NCBI RefSeq assembly: GCF_900114495.1
Contig: NZ_FOZI01000003.1
Span: 372,001-436,000, forward strand
From: Dyella sp. OK004
GTDB lineage: Bacteria; Pseudomonadota; Gammaproteobacteria; Xanthomonadales; Rhodanobacteraceae
DNA: 64,000 nt
Reading direction: 5' to 3'
A program made the position numbers and the translations under genes. A model generated the notes under the pieces. The model searched no databases. It saw nothing but the letters and a program-made list of their open reading frames with translations, and was not told the DNA's origin. Below, piece by piece: positions 19,259-28,357 of this stretch; the first letter of the stretch is position 1, and each line of letters starts with the position of its first letter.

Positions 19259-21837
19259 GCGCGCTACCCACCGACACCGCCGGCCGCACCGCGATCCAGC
19301 CGATCGGGCACGCTGGCCAGTCCGATTCGCCGCTGCTTTACCTGCATTGCGGCATCTCGATGATGGGCAATCGTTGGCTGGGCGATGAGACTTTCCGGCT
19401 GTTGTCCTTCGAGGGGCAGGAATCGGTGTCCGAACCGTTCGACTTCCAGCTGCAGCTACGTGGCAATACCGCACCGACATTTAATCCGCCTCTGAACTTC
19501 GACGCGCTGGTCGGACGGCCAGTCACGGTCGGCTTGTGCCGTCCGATGGTGAGCGAGTCGCCGGACGCCGCCGTGCGCTTCGTGCAGGCGCTGCGCACCG
19601 GTTCGGCGCCGTCGATGACGCTATACAACGGCATCGTCAGCTCGTTCGCCATGGACGAGCCGGGCGTGTATCGCGTCGGCATGAAGCCCGCGTTGTGGCG
19701 GCTGAATCTCACCAATCGCTACGCAGTGCACGCGCAAATGAGCGTGCGCGACGTGATCGCAGATCTGATGCGCAGGCACTACGTCGACTATTCGCTGGAC
19801 GCGGTGTCCGGCGAGGACAACATCGCGGTGGCGCGCGTGCAGGACTGGCTGCAGGCCGGCGAGAGCGATTTCGAATTCCTGCGCCGCATGATGTCCAAGG
19901 CGCACATCTATTACTACTTCAAGCACACCGGCATCGGGCACACGGTAGTGTTCGCCAATCGCCCGGCTTATCCGCAGGCCTTCGGGCGTCCGCTGCGCTA
20001 CACGTACACCGCGATCGACGAGCTGGGCATGCAGCAGGACGACGTGGTGTTTCAGTACAGCTACCAGCAGTCGCTCACCAGCACCGGCGTGAACGGGCGC
20101 TTCGCGCATCAGGAAAACGCGCCGGACGAGGACCCGGTGCCGACCTTCCAGACCTTCGGTGCATTCACTCCGGCTGATCCGGGCGAACTGCCGTTCAACC
20201 AATACCGCACCTACCAGTACGGCATGAGCAGCGGCACGGTGCGCGAATACGTGCGCACCACCGCGTCGAGCATGGCGGGTTCAGCGCGACAGCTTTCTGG
20301 TGCCAGTACTTGCGCAGGGTTTCATGTGGGCTGCCAGTTCACCCTGCGCGGCGACATGGCCGAGGGCGTGTCGCCCGCGCCGGTGCGTCCGTCGCTGGAG
20401 AACAAGGCTTTCGTGCTCAGCAAGGTCACGCATAAGGCCAGCGCGGACGGCGGCTATACCAACGAGTTCGAAGCCACCGACGCGGCGGCGATGCTCACCG
20501 CGTTCTCGGTGCAGGACACGCAGCAGGGCGGCATCCTGGCCAAGGTGGTGGATATGGCCGGACGCGGACCGACCGACTGGCGCTATTACGAGCCGGCCAA
20601 TTTCGATCCCGCCACCAGCCGGCTGCGCGACACACAGGCCGCGCCGCCTAACCTGTTGGCCAAAGGTGTGTACGTGCAGTTCTCCAGTCCTGGCGCGCCC
20701 GCCGATCCGATATGGGTGAAGCTGTCGGCGAGCATGAACTCCGTACCGGAGATCGGCTCCACCGTGCTGGTGACGCGCGCCAGTGACGAATCGGAGCTGC
20801 CGGAGGTGCAGCAGCTCATCGCGCCCAACGGCAGCCTGGTGGTGACACCTTCGGGCTGGACCGCCAATACCCACGTCGGCAGCAATTACTCCACCAGCTA
20901 CGGCGACGGGCAGAGCATTCGCTTCGGCTTGCACTCGGCCTACAACCTCGACCGAGCGGTGGGCATCGTCAACGGCAGCTACGAAAGCGGGCAGTACCGC
21001 GATACCAGTTATTCGCAAGGTGCCAGCTACAACTATTCCACTTCCGAAAATGGCGCCGATGGCCTACTCAGCCGCTCGGAGTCCTACGGCAGCACCTACA
21101 ACACGCAGGAATCGGCCGAGACGTGGAGCAAGAGCACGATCGGCACCACCACCAGCTACAGCACGATCACCGGCAACACCTTCGCGCAGGACGAGGTGAT
21201 GGGCGTGTCCACGCGCATCACCACACAGAACGTGGTGAACAACGTGACCACCACGGCAGAGCAGAGCAGCGTGAGCACGACCGGCATGAACAACGCGGTG
21301 GATACGGTGGGCATGACCACCTCGATGTCCACCACCGGCCGTAGCGCGGGCATCTCGCTCACCGGCCTGGCCGACCAGCTATCGCTCACTGGCGCGCGCA
21401 CCGAAACCTCGGTGACCGGCATGAGTGATAGCACCTCGGTAACCGGCATCGCACAGCAGATTTCGGCGACCGGCAGCAGCGACACAACTTCGGTCACCGG
21501 TACGAGCAGCCAGATCAATGTCACTGGCATGAACAGCCAGACCGGTGTCACCGGCATCAGCACCAATATCAACGTCACCGGCGTCAGTACCGACATCGGC
21601 GTGGTGGGCAGCACCACGCGCATCAACGTCACCGGCAGCAGTACCGGCATATCGGTCACCGGCAACAGCACCGAGGTCAGCGTGACGGGCGACGAAACGC
21701 GGGTGGGCGTGCACGGGTCGTCCACCTCGGTGGACATCACCGGCGTGGGCACGTCGATAACGCTCGCCGCCGCACGCATCTCGCTGGATATCGTCGGCCT
21801 GAGCGTATCGATCCCCGTGGTCTACATCTACGTATGA
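19255..21837 (+). CDS. T6SS spike protein VgrG (TssI) with C-terminal nonapeptide beta-helix
   Basis: 860 residues from the ATG overlapping the tssG stop (ATGA). The gp27-like part (LSFEGQESVSEPFDFQLQL, DVIADLMRRHYVDYSLD, FLRRMMSKAHIYYYF) and the gp5 OB-like part (VYVQFSSPGAPADPIWVKLS, SVPEIGSTVLVTRASDE) are typical. Residues about 673-850 form about 20 successive nine-residue units of the form S/N-V-T-G-x-x-x-x-I (for example SVTGMSDST, NVTGVSTDI), probably an extended trimeric beta-helix needle. The chain ends PVVYIYV with no enzymatic domain. Cargo adaptor genes follow directly. Confidence 0.94.
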   Translation: MSALPTDTAGRTAIQPIGHAGQSDSPLLYLHCGISMMGNRWLGDETFRLLSFEGQESVSEPFDFQLQLRGNTAPTFNPPLNFDALVGRPVTVGLCRPMVSESPDAAVRFVQALRTGSAPSMTLYNGIVSSFAMDEPGVYRVGMKPALWRLNLTNRYAVHAQMSVRDVIADLMRRHYVDYSLDAVSGEDNIAVARVQDWLQAGESDFEFLRRMMSKAHIYYYFKHTGIGHTVVFANRPAYPQAFGRPLRYTYTAIDELGMQQDDVVFQYSYQQSLTSTGVNGRFAHQENAPDEDPVPTFQTFGAFTPADPGELPFNQYRTYQYGMSSGTVREYVRTTASSMAGSARQLSGASTCAGFHVGCQFTLRGDMAEGVSPAPVRPSLENKAFVLSKVTHKASADGGYTNEFEATDAAAMLTAFSVQDTQQGGILAKVVDMAGRGPTDWRYYEPANFDPATSRLRDTQAAPPNLLAKGVYVQFSSPGAPADPIWVKLSASMNSVPEIGSTVLVTRASDESELPEVQQLIAPNGSLVVTPSGWTANTHVGSNYSTSYGDGQSIRFGLHSAYNLDRAVGIVNGSYESGQYRDTSYSQGASYNYSTSENGADGLLSRSESYGSTYNTQESAETWSKSTIGTTTSYSTITGNTFAQDEVMGVSTRITTQNVVNNVTTTAEQSSVSTTGMNNAVDTVGMTTSMSTTGRSAGISLTGLADQLSLTGARTETSVTGMSDSTSVTGIAQQISATGSSDTTSVTGTSSQINVTGMNSQTGVTGISTNINVTGVSTDIGVVGSTTRINVTGSSTGISVTGNSTEVSVTGDETRVGVHGSSTSVDITGVGTSITLAAARISLDIVGLSVSIPVVYIYV

Positions 21838-21844
21838 GGCGCGC

Positions 21845-24427
21845 ATGAAGATCGTCAAACCGATGACTCTCGGCCTGATGCACCGCCCGTATCGCTGGCA
21901 GGGCAGGGATCGCCTGCTGGTAGCGACGCTGAGTTTCTTTGCGCTGGGTGGGCGGCCCGAGACTTTGCTGCGCGACAATCTGCAATGGCGCAAGGTGATG
22001 TCGGCGCTGCCGCCTGGGCGACCACTGGACGAGTTGATGCCCAAGGCACGCGGTGAAGTATTGCTCGCCGGCAGCGCCTATGCGGCGCACGGCCTGGCAG
22101 TCACCGAACAGACAGTGCGCCTGGCAGTAGGCAGCGTAGACAAGCGGCTGCGCGTGGTTGGCGACCGCCAGTGGATGTACGGCATGCTGCCTTGGCTGCA
22201 AGTTACCGAGCCGCTGCCGTTCACGCAGATGCCGTTGACCTGGAGTCGCGCCTACGGCGGCGCTGGTCATCCGGCTAATCCCGAAGGGCGTGGCTATGCG
22301 CGCAGCGCGCTGGCGGCGTTGTTCGGGCGCAACCACGGCGATATGCCCAATATCGAGGATCTACGCCGGCCGGTGCGCGCGCCGCATCGTCGTTACGCGC
22401 CGGCGGGTTTTGGCCAGTTGGACGTGAGCTGGATGCCACGGCGGCAATGGATCGGCAGTTACGGGCGACGCTGGCGCAGCGAGTCGTACCCAGGCCTGGC
22501 CGATGACACGCACGCGGAGTTCTTCAATGCCGCGCCGACGGACCAACGCATCGACGGCTTCTTCGTGGGTGGCGAGCCCTACCGCCTGGAAGGCATGCAC
22601 CCGCGGCAGCCAGTGATCGAGGGCCACCTGCCGGAGTTCCGGCCGCGCGCCTTCGCCCATCGCGCTGGTCAGCCAGCGGATGTGGCGGAAGAAATCGCAT
22701 TGTTATTCGACACGGTGTGGTTCTTCCCCGACGCGGAGCTGGGCGTGACGATCCACCGCGGCGAGATTGAGGTGGAAGATAGCCTAGCGCTGGACGTGGA
22801 AGCGCTGATGGTGGCCTATGAGCACGCCGCCGATACGCCGCAACCGCTATCGCATTACGGCGAGGTGCTCGCGCTGCGGCTCAATCGCGACACGGCCGCG
22901 CGCCACGTTTTCAACGAAGCGCAACTGACCCCCGAGCCCGACGCCGTCTTACGCGCTGCGCGGCACGCCGAGGCGCAGGAAGAACAAGAACGCCGCATCG
23001 CCGCGCGCGAGGCGCGCGAAGCCGGTCTGGCCGCCGAGTTCGAGGCGTCGACGGGCATGTCCGCGCCGGCGCCGCAACCCATGGCGATGGAATTGCCCGG
23101 CCCCGGTGAAGCCGCGATTCGCCGCGGCGATTTCGATCTCGGCGGCATGCTCGACGCTGCCGACCGTCTGGGCCGTGAGGCCCGCGAACAGGCGCAGGCG
23201 CGACGCGACGAGGCCGCCGAGCAGCTCGCTCAGCTGCCCGATTTGCCGCCCGCCGCGGCCACCACTATTGAGGAAGCGCTCGCGCGTGCGGCAGGTCGTG
23301 CCGGCGCGATGGGCGCAATGAGCGAGTTCGGTGCCCTGGCAGGGGTGCCACCGGTGGCGGTGGAACAGATCCAGGAGTTGCAGCGCAAGGGGCGACTGGC
23401 CTCGCCGCAACCCAGCGTGTCTGGCCTTCCGCTGCAACCGGAAGTGGCTACGGCGATCGGGCAATGGTTGCTGTTGCGTGTGCGAGAAGGAGGCTCGCTG
23501 CACGGCTGCGACCTCGCCGGTGCGGATTTGCGTGGTGCCATGCTCTCCGGTGCGGATTTGCGCGGTGCACTGCTGGAGGCTTCCGACTTGCGCGGCGCCC
23601 AGCTCGATGGCGCTGACCTCAGCGAAGTGGCGCTGACCGGCGCCGCCATGGATGCGGCCAATTGCGCCGCCGCCTGTTTCGACGGCGCCAATCTTGCCCG
23701 TACCCGGGCACGCAACGCCGTATTCCGCGCCGCCAGCTTCGCTGGCACGCAGGCGGGCGAAGCCGATTGGCGCGGAGCCGATCTCGCCGGTGCGCGCTTC
23801 GAGCGCTGGATCGCGCCGAACATCGTGCTGGAAGGCGCCAATCTCGAACACACCACGCTCGCCGATTGCGTGTTGTTGCATGCCAAGGCCGACGGTAGCC
23901 GCTGGGCCCATACCGCGTGGCAGCGCACGGTGGCGCTGGGTTCCAGCTTCGCCAGTAGCGACTGGCGCGAAGCTGCGTTGTCCCGCAGCGTTTTGATGGA
24001 GTGTCGTCTGACCGACAGCCACTGGGCCGGTGCGGATCTCAGTCGCGTGCAGGGCGGTGGCGGCGCGGACTGGTCGCGCGCCGACCTACAGCGCGTGCGC
24101 GCGGACCAAAGCAGCTGGCGCGGCGCCAACCTGGCCGACGCGAACCTAGCCGAAGGGCAGTTCCGCGAATGCGATTTCAGCGGTGCGCGCCTGCACCATG
24201 CTGTGTTGGAGCGAACCCTGTTTTACCGCTCGCTGTTCATGGGCGGCGAACTCACCGGTTGCCATGCGGAGGCGGCGGATTTCTACCAGGCCATGTGCCG
24301 CCGTGCGGACTTTCGCGAGGCCGACCTGCGCGAGGCGAACTTCGTGCAGGCCGAATGCGCCGAGGCGCGCTTCGACCACGCGCGACTGGACGGCGTGCGC
24401 CTGGAACCGGGCCGGAGGCTGCCGTGA
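21845..24427 (+). CDS. DUF2169 protein with C-terminal pentapeptide repeats, T6SS cargo adaptor
   Basis: 860 residues. Residues about 1-310 are a DUF2169 domain (MHRPYRWQGRDRLLVATLSFFAL, WSRAYGGAGHPANPEGRGY, WMPRRQWIGSYG), found next to vgrG and PAAR genes in many T6SS clusters and proposed as an effector adaptor or chaperone. Residues about 355-480 are charged and Ala-rich, likely coiled coil. From about residue 540 to the end there are pentapeptide repeats (A-D-L-R/x-G, e.g. GADLRGAMLSGADLRGALL) forming a right-handed quadrilateral helix. It starts eight bases after vgrG and overlaps the next gene by four. Confidence 0.9.
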   Translation: MKIVKPMTLGLMHRPYRWQGRDRLLVATLSFFALGGRPETLLRDNLQWRKVMSALPPGRPLDELMPKARGEVLLAGSAYAAHGLAVTEQTVRLAVGSVDKRLRVVGDRQWMYGMLPWLQVTEPLPFTQMPLTWSRAYGGAGHPANPEGRGYARSALAALFGRNHGDMPNIEDLRRPVRAPHRRYAPAGFGQLDVSWMPRRQWIGSYGRRWRSESYPGLADDTHAEFFNAAPTDQRIDGFFVGGEPYRLEGMHPRQPVIEGHLPEFRPRAFAHRAGQPADVAEEIALLFDTVWFFPDAELGVTIHRGEIEVEDSLALDVEALMVAYEHAADTPQPLSHYGEVLALRLNRDTAARHVFNEAQLTPEPDAVLRAARHAEAQEEQERRIAAREAREAGLAAEFEASTGMSAPAPQPMAMELPGPGEAAIRRGDFDLGGMLDAADRLGREAREQAQARRDEAAEQLAQLPDLPPAAATTIEEALARAAGRAGAMGAMSEFGALAGVPPVAVEQIQELQRKGRLASPQPSVSGLPLQPEVATAIGQWLLLRVREGGSLHGCDLAGADLRGAMLSGADLRGALLEASDLRGAQLDGADLSEVALTGAAMDAANCAAACFDGANLARTRARNAVFRAASFAGTQAGEADWRGADLAGARFERWIAPNIVLEGANLEHTTLADCVLLHAKADGSRWAHTAWQRTVALGSSFASSDWREAALSRSVLMECRLTDSHWAGADLSRVQGGGGADWSRADLQRVRADQSSWRGANLADANLAEGQFRECDFSGARLHHAVLERTLFYRSLFMGGELTGCHAEAADFYQAMCRRADFREADLREANFVQAECAEARFDHARLDGVRLEPGRRLP

Positions 24428-25503
24428 GCGCCGACACGATCAGCTGGGACGACGTCGCCCATCTGCAACGCTTAGGGCGTCCGCTCCACGGCGTGGATCT
24501 AGGTGGTCTCGACGGCAGCGGACGCATGCTCGACACGCTGCTTCTCAACCAGGTGACGTGGCGCGGTGCGCGTCTGCTCGGCAGCCGCCTGCAGCACGTG
24601 ACGTTTGTCGACTGCGATTTGCGCGAGGCGGATTTCGGCGGTGCGGTGCTGGAAGGGTGCAGCTTTACACGCTGCAAGCTGTCTGGCTCTTGCTGGGAGG
24701 GCGCGTCTTTGCAGCAGTGTGCGTTCGCGTTGGCCGATCTGTCGGCCTCAGTGTGGACGAAGGCCGAGATTGCCCTGTCGGCTTTCACTCAGGTGGATTT
24801 GCGCGGCGCGGTCTTCGCGCACGCGATCCTTCATCGCACGGTGGCCACGCAGTGCGAGCTGACTGGCTTGGGGTTGGTCCACGCCACGCTGGCGCAGGCG
24901 GTCATTCCGCAGGCGGACTTCCGCACTATCGACGTGCGCGGACTGGTTGCACAGGCGGCTGTATTGCAGGGCAGCCGTTTCGACGGCATGGACCTGCGCG
25001 GCCTTGTGTTGCAGCGTTGCCTTCTGGATGGGGCGGATTTCACCGATGCGCGTCTGGACGGCACCGATCTGCGGGAGGCCAACCTGCGCAAGGCGGTGCT
25101 GGCGCGCACGAGCCTGCGGGAAGCGAAGCTGGATCGTGCCTTGCTGCTCGAATCGCAGTGGAGCGACGTGGACGCGGCGGGCCTCGCTTGCGAGGGCGCG
25201 CTGTTCCAGTCTGCCGATCTGCAAAGAGTTTCGCTGACCGGCGCGCACGCCACCGGCAGCGTGTGGGACCACGCTCGGCTGGTCGACGTGGATTTCGACC
25301 AGGCCGTGCTGACCTACGCGCGCTTCGACCACGCCGTCGGCGAGCGCATCAACTTCTGCCATGCGCGGTTGGACCACGCCAGCTTCCACAACACCCGTTT
25401 CGTCGATGCCGACCTGCGTGCGGCGCACACCCGCCGCATGCGCGGCACCTCGTCGCCTCGCCTCGTCGCCGAGGCCCGCGCCCTTGCCCTGGAGACGCCA
25501 TGA
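24424..25503 (+). CDS. Pentapeptide-repeat protein of the T6SS spike module
   Basis: 359 residues from GTG in a GTGA overlap with the DUF2169 gene. After a short N-terminal cap, almost the whole chain is pentapeptide repeats (DLREADFGGAVLEGCSF, ADFTDARLDGTDLREANLRKAVL), with the same register as the repeat half of its upstream neighbour, so one probably arose from the other. The chain ends with a basic tail. The fold mimics a DNA-like rod in Qnr proteins, but here the operon context favours a structural or adaptor role. No signal peptide. Confidence 0.85.
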   Translation: MSADTISWDDVAHLQRLGRPLHGVDLGGLDGSGRMLDTLLLNQVTWRGARLLGSRLQHVTFVDCDLREADFGGAVLEGCSFTRCKLSGSCWEGASLQQCAFALADLSASVWTKAEIALSAFTQVDLRGAVFAHAILHRTVATQCELTGLGLVHATLAQAVIPQADFRTIDVRGLVAQAAVLQGSRFDGMDLRGLVLQRCLLDGADFTDARLDGTDLREANLRKAVLARTSLREAKLDRALLLESQWSDVDAAGLACEGALFQSADLQRVSLTGAHATGSVWDHARLVDVDFDQAVLTYARFDHAVGERINFCHARLDHASFHNTRFVDADLRAAHTRRMRGTSSPRLVAEARALALETP

Positions 25504-26066
25504 TGTTCGCCACCCGCCAAGCAAAATCCGCTACACCTGCGGTTGTTCCGATCTCGCCCGCCTGGTTCGAGGCAACCATTCACGCCGCCGCCGGCCGCGA
25601 CAACTGGCGCCTCGACGACGGCCGTTCGGCCAGGCAAGCGGTGTCCTGCCTGGTCATGCCGCAGCCGGGCGACCGCGTGCTGTTGGTGGGCATGGCCGAC
25701 GGCGAATGCTTCGTGCTGCACGTATTGGCGCGCGCTGATGGCGGACGAGCCACGCTGGCGGTGCCGGGTGCAGACGCGGTGTCCATTCAGCAGGCGGAGG
25801 TAGATATCGCCGCCACGCGCAGCATCGCATTGCGCGCCGCGGGCAACGTGGAAGTGACGGCAGTGCAGGGGGTGCTCTCGCTCAACGCACGGCAACTGTT
25901 TGCCAGTGCCGCCGAGTCGTTGGTGCACACCGCGTGTACCTACGTTACCCAGGTGGAACAGTTCCTGCTCGATGCGCGGCAGTTCTTAAGGCTGCACGGC
26001 GAGCAGGCCATGATCACCGCGCGGCAGGACGCGAAGATCGACGCCGAGCGCATCAGTCTGGGGTGA
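25500..26066 (+). CDS. DUF3540 protein, T6SS-associated
   Basis: 188 residues; the ATG overlaps the preceding stop by four bases (ATGA) and a second ATG follows at once. The first half holds a small beta domain (QAVSCLVMPQPGDRVLLVGM, CFVLHVLAR), and the second half is a regular strand-rich repeat (IQQAEVDIAATRSIALRAAGNVEVTAVQGVLSL) ending in AKIDAERISLG, which resembles a short VgrG-like beta-helical tip. DUF3540 genes travel with DUF4150 and DUF2169 genes in T6SS spike modules. The function is not established. Confidence 0.8.
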   Translation: MMFATRQAKSATPAVVPISPAWFEATIHAAAGRDNWRLDDGRSARQAVSCLVMPQPGDRVLLVGMADGECFVLHVLARADGGRATLAVPGADAVSIQQAEVDIAATRSIALRAAGNVEVTAVQGVLSLNARQLFASAAESLVHTACTYVTQVEQFLLDARQFLRLHGEQAMITARQDAKIDAERISLG

Positions 26067-26070
26067 GTCC

Positions 26071-26469
26071 ATGTTCGTCAACACTAATCTCGGTGTGCTC
26101 AACCTGGCGTTTCCGGACGTGTGCTTCGTGCCGGTGCTTGGCGTGCCCACACCTATGCCGTTTCCCAATATCGCGCTGTCGTTCGCTGATGTGCCCGCGC
26201 AATTCCAGGTGATTGTCGGCGGCGGGCTGGCGGAAAACCTGGTCACCGTGGGTGTTATCAGCAACGGCGATCAGCCCGGCGCGGAAGGCGGGGTGGTCTC
26301 GCACCTGTTCATGGGGCCGTTCCGCTCGCTGCTGGGCAGCTTCAAGGTGTTCATGGGCGGCATTCCGTGCACGCACATGCTGGGCCTGGTAGGTCAGAAC
26401 GGCCTGCTGCCCAACATGGTGGGCGTGTCGCTGACGCCGGCACAGGTCACCGTGATGGTGATGAGTTGA
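26071..26469 (+). CDS. PAAR-like protein (DUF4150)
   Basis: 132 residues, five bases after the DUF3540 gene. It has the glycine/proline-rich, strand-turn pattern of DUF4150 PAAR-like tips (VNTNLGVLNLAFPDVCFVPV, PTPMPFPNIALS, GGIPCTHMLGLVGQNG). Such proteins cap the VgrG spike and sharpen it. It has no fused toxin domain, so effectors must dock on it or on the adaptors. The stop overlaps the tssJ start (ATGAGTTGATG). Confidence 0.85.
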   Translation: MFVNTNLGVLNLAFPDVCFVPVLGVPTPMPFPNIALSFADVPAQFQVIVGGGLAENLVTVGVISNGDQPGAEGGVVSHLFMGPFRSLLGSFKVFMGGIPCTHMLGLVGQNGLLPNMVGVSLTPAQVTVMVMS

Positions 26470-26942
26470 TGCGCGGCTACTTTGCCCATGCGGTGGCACT
26501 CGCCTTTCTGCTTGCCGGGCTGGCCGGCTGTGGCACGGTGAACAAGCTGCTTGGCCGTACACCGACCACAAGTTTGTCGAGCGTGCGCGTGGCCGCGCCG
26601 CCGGGCGCCAATCTCAATTCGGCGGTACAGCTGGACATCGTATTTCTGTACGACACCGCCAGCGCCGCGATGCTGCCCCAGACCAGCCCGGAATGGTTCG
26701 GGCAGAAGACCGCGCTGCTCAACGGCATGGGCCAGGCCGTCGATGTGGTGCACCTGGAAGTGCCGCCGGCGCAGGTCGTTGACCCGGTGCCGCTGCCCAA
26801 GCGCGCGGGCAAGGCGGTAGGCGTCTATGCCTATGCGGACTACCTGACGAAAGAGGGGCAGGCGCGCGCCGACCTCACCAAGTTCCGCCGTGCCGTGATG
26901 TGGCTTGTCGCCACCCAGATTTCCGTGACCGAACAACCGTAG
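26469..26942 (+). CDS. T6SS outer-membrane lipoprotein TssJ
   Basis: 157 residues. The N-terminus has a lipoprotein signal with lipobox LAGC (acylated C21). The remainder has the TssJ transthyretin-like pattern (NLNSAVQLDIVFLYD, EWFGQKTALLNG, KAVGVYAYADYLTK). TssJ anchors the TssM periplasmic domain to the outer membrane. It starts on the last base of the PAAR-like gene and is followed after eight bases by tssK. Confidence 0.92.
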   Translation: MRGYFAHAVALAFLLAGLAGCGTVNKLLGRTPTTSLSSVRVAAPPGANLNSAVQLDIVFLYDTASAAMLPQTSPEWFGQKTALLNGMGQAVDVVHLEVPPAQVVDPVPLPKRAGKAVGVYAYADYLTKEGQARADLTKFRRAVMWLVATQISVTEQP

Positions 26943-26950
26943 GACATGCC

Positions 26951-28357
26951 ATGAATGCCCTCGACGACGCTCCCGATACCTTGCCCGAACCGGTCTCCTG
27001 GTCGGAGGGCATGCTGTTGTCGCCGCATCATTTCCAGCAGAACGATATCTACTGGAACAACCTGCTGCACCGACGCCTGACCATGCTGCAGCCGTATGCC
27101 TGGGGCCTGCTGGACATGGCGCTGGATCCCACCGAGCTGACCAAGGGGCGGGTGGTATTCCAGCGCCTGCGCTGCGTGATGACCGACGGACTGGTGATCG
27201 ACTATCCCGGTCATTTCGCTCCGGCCGCGCTGTCGCTGGATCTGAGCGGCAACGATTGGAATCAGCAGAAGCAGGTGCGGGTGCACTTGCGCGTACCGGT
27301 GCGTGGCAAGGGCGCCGCCAGCGACATTGGCGACATGCAGCGCTACACCATCGAGCACGGCAACCTGGAGGCGGACGAAAACACCGGCAAGGACGAAATC
27401 GCGGTCGACCGCATGCGGCCGAAGCTGAGCCTGGCGGCTGGCGACAGCGTAGCCAAGAGTTATTGCTCGGTACCCTTGCTGGAGTTGTATGGCGATTCGC
27501 GCGGCGTGCACCTGGCCCCGTTTCATCCGCCGATGCTGTGCGTTGGCGCCTCCGGTTTTCAGGGCGAGGGCAGCCTGCAACGTTCGCTGGCCGCGCTGTC
27601 GGAGCTGTTGTGGCAGAAATACCGCGAGCTGCTTGGCGTACGCCTGGATGACAGCGGCCAGCCGCGCCTGGACAGCGAGACCAGCGCGCAGGTGCAGGCG
27701 GCACGCCATCTGGTGATGGCCTTGCCGGCCTTCGATGTCATGCTGCAGTCAGCCAATACGCATCCGGCGGACCTGTACCTGGGCCTGTCGCAGTTGGTTG
27801 GTTTCGTTGCCGCTACACCGGGCGCGCCACCACCGCCGGTGCTGGGGGCTTATGACCACGACGACTGCCTGCCGGGCTTCACGCGGGCCATCGCTTACGT
27901 GCGCGATCAGTTGAACCGGCTCAACGCCAACTATCGCGTGCTGGAGTTCCAGCGCGTCGGTGCCTCGGGCTTCCGCATCCAATTGCCGCGCGGCATCGAC
28001 ACCGGCAGGCTGCTGATCGAACTCGCCCCGCGCGCCGGACAGAACGCGGCCACGCTCACCCAGTGGCTGGGCAGTTCGCGCATGGCCAACGAGGAGCTGA
28101 TTTACCTGTTGGTGCGTCGACGCTACCCCGGTGCGACAGTGAAAGAAGCGACACCAGCGCAGGTAGCCGCGCTCAACCTTCGCGCCGGCTCGTTCGTCTA
28201 CGAGGTGGACAACGCCACGATCGAGGGTGAGGACGGTAGCTCGCGGCCGCTGATCAGCGAGGGCCACACTTTCGTCATCCTCGGTGAGCCGGACGAACGC
28301 GTACCAGCGGCAATCACTTTGTACCTGCCGCGCGAGGGAGCCCCGCCGCGTCCATGA
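26951..28357 (+). CDS. T6SS baseplate-to-membrane connector TssK
   Basis: 468 residues from the ATG after GTAGGACATGCC; the in-frame codon at 26900 lies inside tssJ. The family motif WSEGMLLSPHHFQQND is at the N-terminus, with LHRRLTMLQPYAWGLLDMALD after it, and the C-terminal domain (FVYEVDNATIEGEDGSSRPL...EGHTFVILGEPDERVPAAITLYLPR) is typical. TssK trimers join the TssFG wedges to the TssL/TssM membrane complex. It overlaps tssL by four bases. Confidence 0.95.
   Translation: MNALDDAPDTLPEPVSWSEGMLLSPHHFQQNDIYWNNLLHRRLTMLQPYAWGLLDMALDPTELTKGRVVFQRLRCVMTDGLVIDYPGHFAPAALSLDLSGNDWNQQKQVRVHLRVPVRGKGAASDIGDMQRYTIEHGNLEADENTGKDEIAVDRMRPKLSLAAGDSVAKSYCSVPLLELYGDSRGVHLAPFHPPMLCVGASGFQGEGSLQRSLAALSELLWQKYRELLGVRLDDSGQPRLDSETSAQVQAARHLVMALPAFDVMLQSANTHPADLYLGLSQLVGFVAATPGAPPPPVLGAYDHDDCLPGFTRAIAYVRDQLNRLNANYRVLEFQRVGASGFRIQLPRGIDTGRLLIELAPRAGQNAATLTQWLGSSRMANEELIYLLVRRRYPGATVKEATPAQVAALNLRAGSFVYEVDNATIEGEDGSSRPLISEGHTFVILGEPDERVPAAITLYLPREGAPPRP

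Noticed and set aside
24424-25503. Qnr-like quinolone-resistance pentapeptide protein
   Set aside because: Its size, operon coupling to DUF2169 and DUF3540 genes and repeat similarity to its neighbour favour a T6SS structural or adaptor role.
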